A DNA stretch of 64,000 nt from assembly GCA_050485645.1 (NCBI GenBank), contig JBJHBT010000018.1, positions 1 through 64,000 on the forward strand, given 5' to 3'. The position numbers and the translations under genes are program-made. The stretch is from JBJHBP01 sp050485645. Its GTDB lineage: Bacteria; Pseudomonadota; Gammaproteobacteria; Steroidobacterales; Rariloculaceae. Below, one piece after another: positions 29,737 through 37,830 of the stretch (positions within the stretch are counted from its first letter, which is position 1; every line of letters starts with the position of its first letter). Below the pieces are notes generated by a model. That model was not told the DNA's origin. It searched no databases and saw only the letters and a program-made list of their open reading frames with translations.

Positions 29737-30858
29737 ATGCCAAAGAAGATCGTCGACACCCTGCTTCCAACGACCATGGTCGGTTCCTATCCACGGCCGC
29801 ACTGGTTTTCGCATCAGCTCCTTGGCCGAGACGTGCGCGTTGCGTTCAAGGAAGTCGCCCATGAAGAAGCGTACGACGATGCCGTTGCCACGGTCATCCG
29901 GGACCAGGAGGAAGCTGGCCTCGATATCGTCACCGACGGCAACATGTGGTACGACGAGTACGTTGGCGTCATCGGTTCATTCTGCTGGTACCTGTACGAA
30001 CGGATTCCGGGTTTCGAACCGACACGCAATCCGCATCCATCAGTGGTTGATCAGGGGCCAAGCGCCGGCAAGACGTTCCTTGACGACTGGGGCGGTGTGA
30101 TCAACAACGGCCCTGTGGATGCGGGACCCGATCAGCTTCGCTGGCCGGATCTCTACCAGGTTGCCAGCAAGCACGCGCGGGTTCCGGTCAAGGTATCCGT
30201 TGGCGCCGGGCCCTCGAACCTCGCATGGCATGTGTACTTCGATGAGAACTCGCACTACAAGTCTCCCAAGGATCTCACTTTCGCGCTCGTACCCATCTTC
30301 AACAGGCAGATGAAGGAACTGGTGAGGCTGGGCGCGAAATATCTCCAGATCGAAGATCTCGGCGCATGGCTGCCGCTGTTCACCGGCAACGAAGACGACT
30401 ACAAATGGATTCGCGAAAGCATCGAAATGATGTGCGATGGCGTGGATGCGAAGATCGGCTGGCACTTCTGCTTTGGCAATGCATGGGGCAACGACATCCT
30501 CAGCGGCGCCTTCCCGGAGGGATATCAGATGGTGTTGCCGCATTACTGGAACACCGAGGGCATCGATGAATTCGTGCTCGATTACGCCAACCGCAATATG
30601 GCGGGCATCGACTTCCTGAAGAACTGTCCCAAGAACAAGGGTGTGCAGGTCGGCGTACTCGATGTGCGCACCAACATGGTCGAGTCACCCGACCTGGTCG
30701 CTGATCGTATTCGTACCGCGCTGAAGCACCTGTCGCCCGAGCAGGTCACACTGAGTACGGACTGCGGCCTGAAGCCGCAGGCACGCATGATTGCCAAAAT
30801 GAAGCTGGCTTCACTGGCTGAAGCCGCGGCCACGGTACGCAAGGAGATCGGCGCCTGA
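29737..30858 (+). CDS. Core MetE-like cobalamin-independent methionine synthase/methyltransferase
   Basis: A 373-residue protein corresponding to the C-terminal catalytic half of MetE without the N-terminal folate-binding half. The homocysteine-loop-like MVGSYPRP starts the domain (about 14-21); zinc ligands are visible as HFC (His243, Cys245) and LSTDCGL (Cys343), and QIEDLG (about 204-209) matches the conserved acidic segment. Such 'core' proteins act on varied methyl donors. The donor here is unknown. A good GAGGAGAGG precedes the ATG and TATACT at 29670-29675 may be its -10. It heads the methyl-metabolism island, opposite fhs. Confidence 0.8.
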   Translation: MPKKIVDTLLPTTMVGSYPRPHWFSHQLLGRDVRVAFKEVAHEEAYDDAVATVIRDQEEAGLDIVTDGNMWYDEYVGVIGSFCWYLYERIPGFEPTRNPHPSVVDQGPSAGKTFLDDWGGVINNGPVDAGPDQLRWPDLYQVASKHARVPVKVSVGAGPSNLAWHVYFDENSHYKSPKDLTFALVPIFNRQMKELVRLGAKYLQIEDLGAWLPLFTGNEDDYKWIRESIEMMCDGVDAKIGWHFCFGNAWGNDILSGAFPEGYQMVLPHYWNTEGIDEFVLDYANRNMAGIDFLKNCPKNKGVQVGVLDVRTNMVESPDLVADRIRTALKHLSPEQVTLSTDCGLKPQARMIAKMKLASLAEAAATVRKEIGA

Positions 30859-30944
30859 TCCCATCGATCCCGTCGCCGCCATCAGGAGGCGGTTTCGACA
30901 GCAGGTGAACGTCGGCCAGAACGTCGACAAAAAACGCCGAACAG

Positions 30945-30981
30945 AAAAAAGGCGCGATCCGGGTTCTCCGGATCGCGCCTT
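30945..30981 (-). terminator. Rho-independent terminator for fhs
   Basis: A 14-bp perfect stem (30949-30962 with 30968-30981, core GGCGCGATCCGG / CCGGATCGCGCC) with a 5-nt loop. Read on the minus strand it is followed by TTTTTT, a textbook terminator 32 bp past the fhs stop. It may also stop plus-strand transcription from the MetE-like gene, although the T-run on that side is weak. Confidence 0.9.
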
Positions 30982-31012
30982 CCTGTTTGCGCTGGAAGGT
31001 TGTCTGCGCTGC

Positions 31013-32695
31013 TCAGCTCAGACCAACCACCTCGCCATTCTCATCGATGTCGATGCCGTCTGCAGCCGGCTTACGCGGCAGGCCGGGCATGGTCATCAGG
31101 TCACCGCTGAGGGCGACCATGAATCCGGCACCCGACGACAGGTACACGTCACGAACCTTGAAGGTATGCCCGCTGGGTGCGCCCAGCGCAGTGGGATCGG
31201 TGGAGAATGAATACTGGGTCTTGGCGATACAGATCGGGAACTCGCCGTAGCCGTCGTTCTGGAACCGGTCGATCTTCTTGCGCACGGCCGGATCGGCAAC
31301 AACCTCGGCGGCGCCGTAGATCTTCTTCGCGACCTTCTCCAGCTTCGTCCACAGTGAGTCGGCATCGTCGTAGACGAACTTCAGTTCCGGCGCCTGCTTC
31401 TGACCTTCGATCTCGCCGATGACGGTCTCGGCCAGATCCACGGCACCGGGGCCACCGTCTTTGAAATGCGTGGCGGGCACGGCCTTCACGCCGAACCTGG
31501 CGAGGTGGTCCTGCACGACCTTGATCTCACGATCAGTGTCGGAATGGAAGCGGTTCAGCGCCACGACAACCGGCATGCCGTAGTGCTCCTTCACGTTCTT
31601 CACATGGCGCTCGAGATTGATCACACCGCGCGACAGCGCATCGGTGTTTTCGGTGTTGAGATCAGCCAGTGCAACACCACCCTGGTACTTCAGGGCACGG
31701 ATGGTCGCGACCAGCACCACCATCGAAGGACGCAGTCCGGTCTTGCGGCACTTGATGTCAACAAACTTCTCGGCACCCAGGTCGGCACCGAAACCGGCTT
31801 CGGTAACCACGTAGTCGGCCAGCTTCAGACCGGCGCGGGTGGCCATGGCGGAGTTGCAGCCGTGCGCGATGTTCGCGAACGGACCGCCATGTACGATGGC
31901 CGGCGTCTGTCCCAGGGTCTGCACCAGATTGGGCTTGATCGCGTCCTTCATCAACACCGTCATCGGACCCTGCGCCTTGATGTCACCCGCCGTCACCGCC
32001 TTCTGCTCGCGCGTGTAGCCGATGATGATTCTGCTGAAGCGCTCTCGCATGTCGTTCAGCGATGTCGACAGACACAGGATTGCCATGATCTCTGACGCCG
32101 CGACGATGTCGAACCCGGTCTCGCGCGGCACGCCATGCGTGGGGCCACCCATGCCGACGACAAGGTTGCGCAGCGAGCGATCGTTCACGTCCAGCACACG
32201 CCGCCAGGTGATGCGACGAACATCCAGACCGGCCGCGTTGCCGAAGTGCAGATGGTTGTCGATCAGGGCCGCCAGAAGATTGTGCGCCGCGGCCACGGCG
32301 TGAAAGTCGCCGGTGAAATGCAGGTTGATGTCCTCCATCGGCGCCACCTGTGCGTATCCGCCACCGGCACCACCACCCTTGGCGCCAAAACACGGCCCCA
32401 GTGACGGCTCTCGGATGCAGATCAGTGATTTCTTGCCGATCGTGTTCAGCGCGTCCGCCAGCCCGATGGTGGTGGTGGTCTTGCCTTCGCCGGCAGGCGT
32501 CGGCGTAATCGCAGTCACCAGAATCAGCTTGCCGTCCTTGCGGCCTTCCAGTTTCTTCAGCAGTCCGGAAGTAAGCTTCGCCTTGTGGTGACCATACGGC
32601 TCGAGGTCCGAAGCTTCGATCCCAAGACGCGTCTTGGCCAGCGTGGTGATCTCCTCGAGCCTGGCGGCACGGGCTATCGTGATATCGTCATTCAT
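31013..32695 (-). CDS. fhs: Formate--tetrahydrofolate ligase
   Basis: Joins formate to THF with ATP, giving 10-formyl-THF, or runs in reverse to recover ATP during methyl oxidation. The 560-residue product contains the P-loop TPTPAGEGKTTTTIGL (about 66-81), EPSLGPCFGAKGGGAGGGYA and the C-terminal VALSGDLMTMPGLPRKPAA that are invariant in Fhs. It ends the minus-strand one-carbon cluster and is followed by a strong terminator. In sulfur- or methoxy-group-demethylating bacteria, fhs next to metF often serves oxidation of methyl groups; that reading is an inference here. Confidence 0.96.
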   Translation of the reverse strand: MNDDITIARAARLEEITTLAKTRLGIEASDLEPYGHHKAKLTSGLLKKLEGRKDGKLILVTAITPTPAGEGKTTTTIGLADALNTIGKKSLICIREPSLGPCFGAKGGGAGGGYAQVAPMEDINLHFTGDFHAVAAAHNLLAALIDNHLHFGNAAGLDVRRITWRRVLDVNDRSLRNLVVGMGGPTHGVPRETGFDIVAASEIMAILCLSTSLNDMRERFSRIIIGYTREQKAVTAGDIKAQGPMTVLMKDAIKPNLVQTLGQTPAIVHGGPFANIAHGCNSAMATRAGLKLADYVVTEAGFGADLGAEKFVDIKCRKTGLRPSMVVLVATIRALKYQGGVALADLNTENTDALSRGVINLERHVKNVKEHYGMPVVVALNRFHSDTDREIKVVQDHLARFGVKAVPATHFKDGGPGAVDLAETVIGEIEGQKQAPELKFVYDDADSLWTKLEKVAKKIYGAAEVVADPAVRKKIDRFQNDGYGEFPICIAKTQYSFSTDPTALGAPSGHTFKVRDVYLSSGAGFMVALSGDLMTMPGLPRKPAADGIDIDENGEVVGLS

Positions 32696-33094
32696 TCCTG
32701 CACTTCCTCAATGAGTGATCTCGATCAGGATGCTGCCCCGGACGCGTCTGCAGCAGTCGTGAGCAGGGGCGCGTTATATCCTTCCATGGAGTCTCGCGCG
32801 CGGTTGCTGCCGCGCAATGCGAGTGTCCCGAAAGCAGCCCGCACGGAGCCACTTTCGGGACACTTCAACCCTTTCAGCCGGTCCTTTCAGCCGGTCCTTT
32901 CAGCCGGTCCTTTCACACCAGGATCACCCGGAGAACCGGACTGCCCGGACACGCAAAATGTCCCGAACAGGCCGGCACTCCGGGAAAATCGGGTGCCAGT
33001 TGTAATCTATCGGTACTCGTCGATCAACCACCGTCCTCAGGCACGTGTCGCGGTTGCCGGTCTGCAACTCGCAATCCGTGTCCTGTCATGGGGA
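32696..33094. repeat. 399-bp intergenic region with 13-bp tandem repeats and hairpins (ahcY-fhs)
   Basis: No gene was recognised. It holds three full tandem copies of CCTTTCAGCCGGT (32870-32908) plus a partial fourth; a hairpin with perfect 13-bp arms AGTGTCCCGAAAG / CTTTCGGGACACT (32822-32834 and 32852-32864); and a second smaller hairpin (32974-32997, arms GGCAC.CCG / CGG.GTGCC). A third TGTCCCGAA word occurs at 32959-32967. It looks like a small repeat element or a processed intergenic RNA rather than a promoter alone. Confidence 0.6.
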
Positions 33095-34522
33095 TCAGTA
33101 GCGATAGTGGTCCGACTTGTACGGCCCTTCCACCGGCACACCCAGATAGTCCGCCTGCTTCGCGCTGAGCTTCTCCAGCTTGACGCCAAGATTGCCCAGA
33201 TGCAGCCTCGCAACCTTCTCATCCAGATGCTTGGGCAGCACATGCACACCCAGCGGGTACTCATCCGCCTTGGTGAACAGTTCGATCTGCGCCAGCGTCT
33301 GGTTGGTGAAGCTGCTCGACATCACGAAGCTCGGATGACCAGTGGCGCAGCCCAGATTCACGAGACGACCCTCGGCCAGCATGATGATGCTGCGGCCGCT
33401 GGGGAACGTAATCTTGTGAACCTGCGGCTTGATCTCGGTCCATTCGTACTTGCGCAGCCGTTCGACCTGAATCTCGTTGTCGAAGTGACCGATGTTGCAG
33501 ACCACGGCGTTGTTCTTCATCTGCAGCATGTGGTCCTCGGTGATCACGTCCACACAACCGGTCGTGGTCACGAATACGTCGCCGACCGTGCAGGCTTCTT
33601 CCATGGTACGAACGTCGTAGCCTTCCATCGCCGCCTGCAGCGCACAGATTGGATCCACCTCGGTGACAATGACCTTGGCAGACTGGGCACGCAGTGACTG
33701 CGCGGAACCCTTGCCGACATCACCGTAGCCAGCCACCACGGCAGTCTTGCCGGCCAGCATCAGGTCGGTGGCACGCATGATGCCGTCGACCAGCGAATGA
33801 CGACAGCCGTAGAGGTTGTCGAATTTCGATTTCGTGACCGAGTCATTGACATTGATGGCCGGAAACAGCAGCTCACCGCGCTTGAACATCTGATAAAGAC
33901 GATGCACGCCGGTGGTGGTCTCCTCCGACACGCCGCGAATCTCCTTTACGATCCGATGAAAGCGCTGATTGTCACGGGCCAGTGACTTCTTCAGCTGTGC
34001 GTACAGCACTTTCTCTTCCTCGCTCTCCGGCACCCTGTCGAGCACCGACGCATCTTTCTCCGCCTTGAGTCCCAGATGCACGAACAGCGTCGCATCTCCA
34101 CCGTCATCGAGGATCAGATTCGGACCCTGACCGTTACCCCAGTCCAGCGTACGGTCGACGAACTCCCAGTACTCCTCCAGCGTCTCGCCCTTGTAAGCGA
34201 ACACCGGCGTTCCCGTTACCGCGATGGCGGCAGCGGCATGATCCTGCGTCGAAAATACGTTGCAGCTCGCCCAGCGAATCCTGGCGCCCAACGCTTGCAG
34301 CGTTTCGATCAGCACCGCGGTCTGAATCGTCATGTGCAGCGAGCCGGTGATCCGCGCGCCCTTCAGCGGCTGACTGGCACCGAACTCTTCCCTGGTCGCC
34401 ATCAGTCCCGGCATCTCGTGCTCGGCCAGTTCGATTTCCAGCCTGCCGTAGCCGGCCAGCGAGATGTCTTTCACGTGGTAATCCTGATTCGCAGGTGTCG
34501 CGATCTTCGGGTTGGTACTCAT
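33095..34522 (-). CDS. ahcY: Adenosylhomocysteinase
   Basis: NAD-dependent hydrolase that splits S-adenosylhomocysteine into homocysteine and adenosine, relieving product inhibition of methyltransferases. ATG at 34522 gives 475 residues; a frame upstream to 34741 overlaps the kinase and lacks family sequence. It has DYHVKDISLAGYGRLEIELAE at the N-terminus, the NAD-binding VAGYGDVGKGSAQSLRA (about 260) and the C-terminal KSDHYRY that closes the active site. It sits 80 bp downstream of the PfkB kinase that could remove its adenosine product. No SAH riboswitch was found upstream. Confidence 0.96.
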   Translation of the reverse strand: MSTNPKIATPANQDYHVKDISLAGYGRLEIELAEHEMPGLMATREEFGASQPLKGARITGSLHMTIQTAVLIETLQALGARIRWASCNVFSTQDHAAAAIAVTGTPVFAYKGETLEEYWEFVDRTLDWGNGQGPNLILDDGGDATLFVHLGLKAEKDASVLDRVPESEEEKVLYAQLKKSLARDNQRFHRIVKEIRGVSEETTTGVHRLYQMFKRGELLFPAINVNDSVTKSKFDNLYGCRHSLVDGIMRATDLMLAGKTAVVAGYGDVGKGSAQSLRAQSAKVIVTEVDPICALQAAMEGYDVRTMEEACTVGDVFVTTTGCVDVITEDHMLQMKNNAVVCNIGHFDNEIQVERLRKYEWTEIKPQVHKITFPSGRSIIMLAEGRLVNLGCATGHPSFVMSSSFTNQTLAQIELFTKADEYPLGVHVLPKHLDEKVARLHLGNLGVKLEKLSAKQADYLGVPVEGPYKSDHYRY

Positions 34523-34602
34523 AATGTCTTTACTCCTGAAAAATGTTCTTCCATGCTGCCGGCCAGTCAATGGTCCGGCGTCGGTTCGCCAGCTCGCTGC
34601 GG

Positions 34603-35541
34603 CTAGATCGTCAGTGACTGTCCAAAGCTGTCCCTGTAACGCTGCGCGAACTCTTCGCGCGTAAAGCTGTGATTCTGCGTGCCATGGGATTCGACCTTGA
34701 TGGCACCCATCAGACTGGCAATTCTTCCAGTGGTTTCCCAATCCAGCTTGTGCAGAAGACCGTACAGCAATCCAGCCCGATAGGCGTCACCGCATCCGGT
34801 AGGGTCTGTCACCGTCCGGGGCTTGGCGCAGGGAATCTCGTGATCGCCACTACGTGTATGGATCAGCGATCCTTCGGCGCCGCGGGTAACGATCAGTGCC
34901 TCGACCCGTTGTCGGACGTCATCAACGTCCCACCCGGTGCGATCCTTCAGCAACTGCCATTCATAGTCATTCACCGTAACCCAGGTGGCCTGTTCGATGA
35001 ACTGCCTGAGGTCGTCGCCGTTGAACATCGGCATGCCCTGGCCGGGATCGAATATGAAAGGAATCCCGGCCGCCGCGAACTGCGCCGCATGCTCCACCAT
35101 GCCGGCGCGCCCATCCGGAGACACCATCCCCAAGCCGACGCCACTGGCATCACCCACCCTGTTCAATTCGGACTGGTTCATCGCGCCCGGATGAAACGCG
35201 GTGATCTGGTTGTCGTCCAGGTCGGTGGTGATGAAGGCCTGCGCGGTAAATACATCATCGATCACGCGGATGTGATCCTGACGGATGCCGCATTTTTCCA
35301 TCCACTGCCGGTAGGCATCGAAGTCCTGGCCCACAGTGCCCATGGGCAGCGGGTCCTCGCCGAGCAGCTTCAGATTGTAGGCAATGTTGATTGCACAGCC
35401 GCCAAACTCCCGCCGCAGCGCCGGCACCAGAAATGCGACGTTCAGTATGTGGATCTTGTCCGGCAGGATGTGGTTCTTGAAGGAGTCCTCGAACACCATG
35501 ATGTTGTCATAAGCGACGGACCCGCAGATTAATGCTGTCAT
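34603..35541 (-). CDS. PfkB-family kinase, adenosine kinase-like
   Basis: A ribokinase-fold sugar/nucleoside kinase of 312 residues with the PfkB signatures RREFGGCAINIAYNLKLLG near the start and DPTGCGDAYRAGLLYGL near the C-terminus (catalytic Asp in GCGDAYRAG). Between ahcY and metK it most plausibly phosphorylates the adenosine released by SahH, completing the SAM cycle. Sequence alone does not distinguish adenosine kinase from other PfkB members, so the specific symbol is withheld. Confidence 0.85.
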   Translation of the reverse strand: MTALICGSVAYDNIMVFEDSFKNHILPDKIHILNVAFLVPALRREFGGCAINIAYNLKLLGEDPLPMGTVGQDFDAYRQWMEKCGIRQDHIRVIDDVFTAQAFITTDLDDNQITAFHPGAMNQSELNRVGDASGVGLGMVSPDGRAGMVEHAAQFAAAGIPFIFDPGQGMPMFNGDDLRQFIEQATWVTVNDYEWQLLKDRTGWDVDDVRQRVEALIVTRGAEGSLIHTRSGDHEIPCAKPRTVTDPTGCGDAYRAGLLYGLLHKLDWETTGRIASLMGAIKVESHGTQNHSFTREEFAQRYRDSFGQSLTI

Positions 35542-35623
35542 ACTTTCCTCTTGCCCCCCGATTTCTGGCTAAGCGCTTTGATGAGATGGAACGCGCCCCG
35601 CAACCGGGGCGCAATCCTGATCA

Positions 35624-36778
35624 TCATGCGCCGGCCTTCAGCGCCTCGGCCCTGTCGGTACGCTCCCAGGTGAATCCGGGTTCGTCGCGACCGAAGTGCC
35701 CGTAGGCAGCGGTTTGACGATAGATCGGCTTGAGCAGATCGAGCATGCTCAGAATGCCGTAGGGACGCAGGTCGAAGTGCTCACGCACCAGCGCGGCAAG
35801 CTTGTCCTCCGGCACCTTGTGGGTACCGAAAGTTTCCACCGTGACCGATGTCGGCTCAGCAACACCTATCGCGTATGAGACCTGGATCTCGCAGCGATCA
35901 GCAAGTCCCGCGGCCACAACGTTCTTGGCGACGTAACGACAGGCGTACGCAGCCGAGCGATCCACCTTCGAAGGGTCCTTGCCGGAAAACGCACCGCCAC
36001 CATGACGGGCCATGCCGCCGTAGGTATCGACGATGATTTTTCGACCTGTCAGTCCGCAGTCACCCATCGGACCGCCGACCACGAAGCGGCCGGTGGGGTT
36101 GATGTGATAGCGCGTGTCCCTGCTGATCCACTCCGCCGGAAGTATCGGCTTGATGATCTCTTCCATCACGGCCTCATGCAGGTCCTTTTCGGAGATCTCC
36201 GGGCTGTGCTGTGTGGACAGCACCACCGCATCAATCGCAACCGGCTTGTTATCGACGTAGCGGAAGGTCACCTGGCTCTTGGCATCGGGACGCAGCCACG
36301 GCAGCTTGCCGGACTTGCGCACCTTGGCCTGCTGCTCGACCAGACGGTGCGAATAGATGATGGGTGCCGGCATCAGGCTGTCGGTCTCGCTGGTCGCGTA
36401 ACCGAACATCAGACCCTGGTCGCCCGCACCCTGCTCTTCCGGTGCCTTGCGATCCACGCCCTGAGCGATGTCCTGCGACTGCTTGCCCAGGCCATTGAGT
36501 ACGGCACAGGTTGCGCCGTCGAAACCCATGTCGGAACTGTTGTAGCCGATGTCGAGCACGACTTCGCGAACGATGTCCTCGACCTCGATACTGGCGCCAG
36601 TGGTGATTTCACCGGCAACCATGACCAGACCGGTCTTGGTGAGTGTTTCGCAGGCCACGCGACTGCGCGGATCCTGTGCGATGATCGCGTCCAGGATCGC
36701 GTCGGAGATCTGGTCGGCCATCTTGTCCGGATGACCTTCGCCGACCGATTCGGACGTAAAAAGATAAGTCTTGCTCAT
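35624..36778 (-). CDS. metK: S-adenosylmethionine synthetase
   Basis: Makes SAM from methionine and ATP. The 384-residue product begins YLFTSESVGEGHPDKMADQI, has the loop GAGDQGLMFGYA (about 117-128), the P-loop-like GGGAFSGKDPSKVDRSAAY (about 260-278) and the usual C-terminal FGRDEPGFTWERTDRAEALK. It is followed by the PfkB kinase after 82 bp and preceded by metF with 69 bp, all on the minus strand. No SAM riboswitch was recognised upstream. Confidence 0.97.
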   Translation of the reverse strand: MSKTYLFTSESVGEGHPDKMADQISDAILDAIIAQDPRSRVACETLTKTGLVMVAGEITTGASIEVEDIVREVVLDIGYNSSDMGFDGATCAVLNGLGKQSQDIAQGVDRKAPEEQGAGDQGLMFGYATSETDSLMPAPIIYSHRLVEQQAKVRKSGKLPWLRPDAKSQVTFRYVDNKPVAIDAVVLSTQHSPEISEKDLHEAVMEEIIKPILPAEWISRDTRYHINPTGRFVVGGPMGDCGLTGRKIIVDTYGGMARHGGGAFSGKDPSKVDRSAAYACRYVAKNVVAAGLADRCEIQVSYAIGVAEPTSVTVETFGTHKVPEDKLAALVREHFDLRPYGILSMLDLLKPIYRQTAAYGHFGRDEPGFTWERTDRAEALKAGA

Positions 36779-36847
36779 AGTATATTTCCCTAAATTCGAA
36801 ATCTTGAGTATTTCCGCGGCCCCCTCCCACGGAACCGCATCCGGCGA

Positions 36848-37753
36848 TCAGTCCACATGCACCTTGAAGCCGTCGCTCCTGGCATTGAGCTCGATCCTGC
36901 CGTCGACAATCGCATTCGCCCATTTCGCCGTTTTCGCAACTCCGCCAAAGGCGAAGAAATGCACGCTGCGCAAACGCGATCCGGGATGATCGAGGCGATG
37001 CCGGGCGATACGAACCATCTGATCATCCGGTGCCTTCGCAGTAATCAGACCGGCCATCGCACCGGTTCGCTTGGTCAGCATGCGTGCCGAGGCGCCCACA
37101 CCGCACAGGGCGGCAAACTTGATGAGCTGCGTGAGCTTGGTCGGACCAGCCATGCCCACCCACACCGGCAGGTGCACGCCTTCGGCGCCGGTGCGCTGCT
37201 CCCACTCGATCGGCGCCTCGGGGTCGAAACCGAACTGCGTGGCGAGGTACATGTCGAAGTCCGCGTCCCGGGCGAACGCCGCCTTGTCCAACAGAAACTG
37301 GCGAACCCGTTCCTCGCCGATGGCCTTGCTGCCCTCGGGGTGGCCCGCGACACCGACTCTGCGGAACCCGTACCTGCTGAACAGCCCGGTACGCAGAACG
37401 TCCAGGCTGCTGTCGAACGCATTGTCCGGCACTGCGATATCGCCGGCCAGGCACAGCGCATGATCCACGCCCAGTTCACGCAGTCGTTCCAGAGCCCCCT
37501 CGAGCTGCTTCTCGCTGGAAAGCTTGCGCGCGATGATGTGAGGCACCGCACTGAACCCCAGCGCCTGGATTCTGCCGGCAAGATCGACGATCTCGTCCAG
37601 CTCGGTTCCCGGCGGATGCGCCATGTACACCGAAGTACCCGGCGGCACGGCGCCCACAAAGGAATCCAGCCTGGCCGCGTCGTGCGGCGTAGCCTCGATG
37701 GAGTAGCCCTTCAGAAAGGACGAGATCTCCTGTTTCAGATTGTCGTTGGACAA
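36848..37753 (-). CDS. metF: Methylenetetrahydrofolate reductase, divergent type
   Basis: TIM-barrel flavoprotein interconverting 5,10-methylene-THF and 5-methyl-THF. The start is TTG at 37753, preceded by GAGGTAG at suitable spacing. The 301-residue sequence shows DHALCLAGDIAVPDN (about 110-124), RRVGVAGHPEGSK, YLATQFGFDPEAP and LPVWVGMAGPTKL, the order seen in MetF. It is more divergent than MetF of methionine biosynthesis, resembling the MetF2-like forms used in methyl-group oxidation (family impression, not proof). It is part of the metK-ahcY-fhs cluster. Confidence 0.85.
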   Translation of the reverse strand: MSNDNLKQEISSFLKGYSIEATPHDAARLDSFVGAVPPGTSVYMAHPPGTELDEIVDLAGRIQALGFSAVPHIIARKLSSEKQLEGALERLRELGVDHALCLAGDIAVPDNAFDSSLDVLRTGLFSRYGFRRVGVAGHPEGSKAIGEERVRQFLLDKAAFARDADFDMYLATQFGFDPEAPIEWEQRTGAEGVHLPVWVGMAGPTKLTQLIKFAALCGVGASARMLTKRTGAMAGLITAKAPDDQMVRIARHRLDHPGSRLRSVHFFAFGGVAKTAKWANAIVDGRIELNARSDGFKVHVD

Positions 37754-37830
37754 TGCACTACCTCACTTCCGATTGCTTATCCAGACACCGGTGCGGCCGA
37801 AACGGCCGTATACCGGTGTGCATCCGTTGC

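Noticed and set aside
34523..34602. SAH or SAM riboswitch upstream of ahcY or metK
   Set aside because: The short gaps (80 and 69 bp) show no conserved riboswitch core or expected stem pattern.
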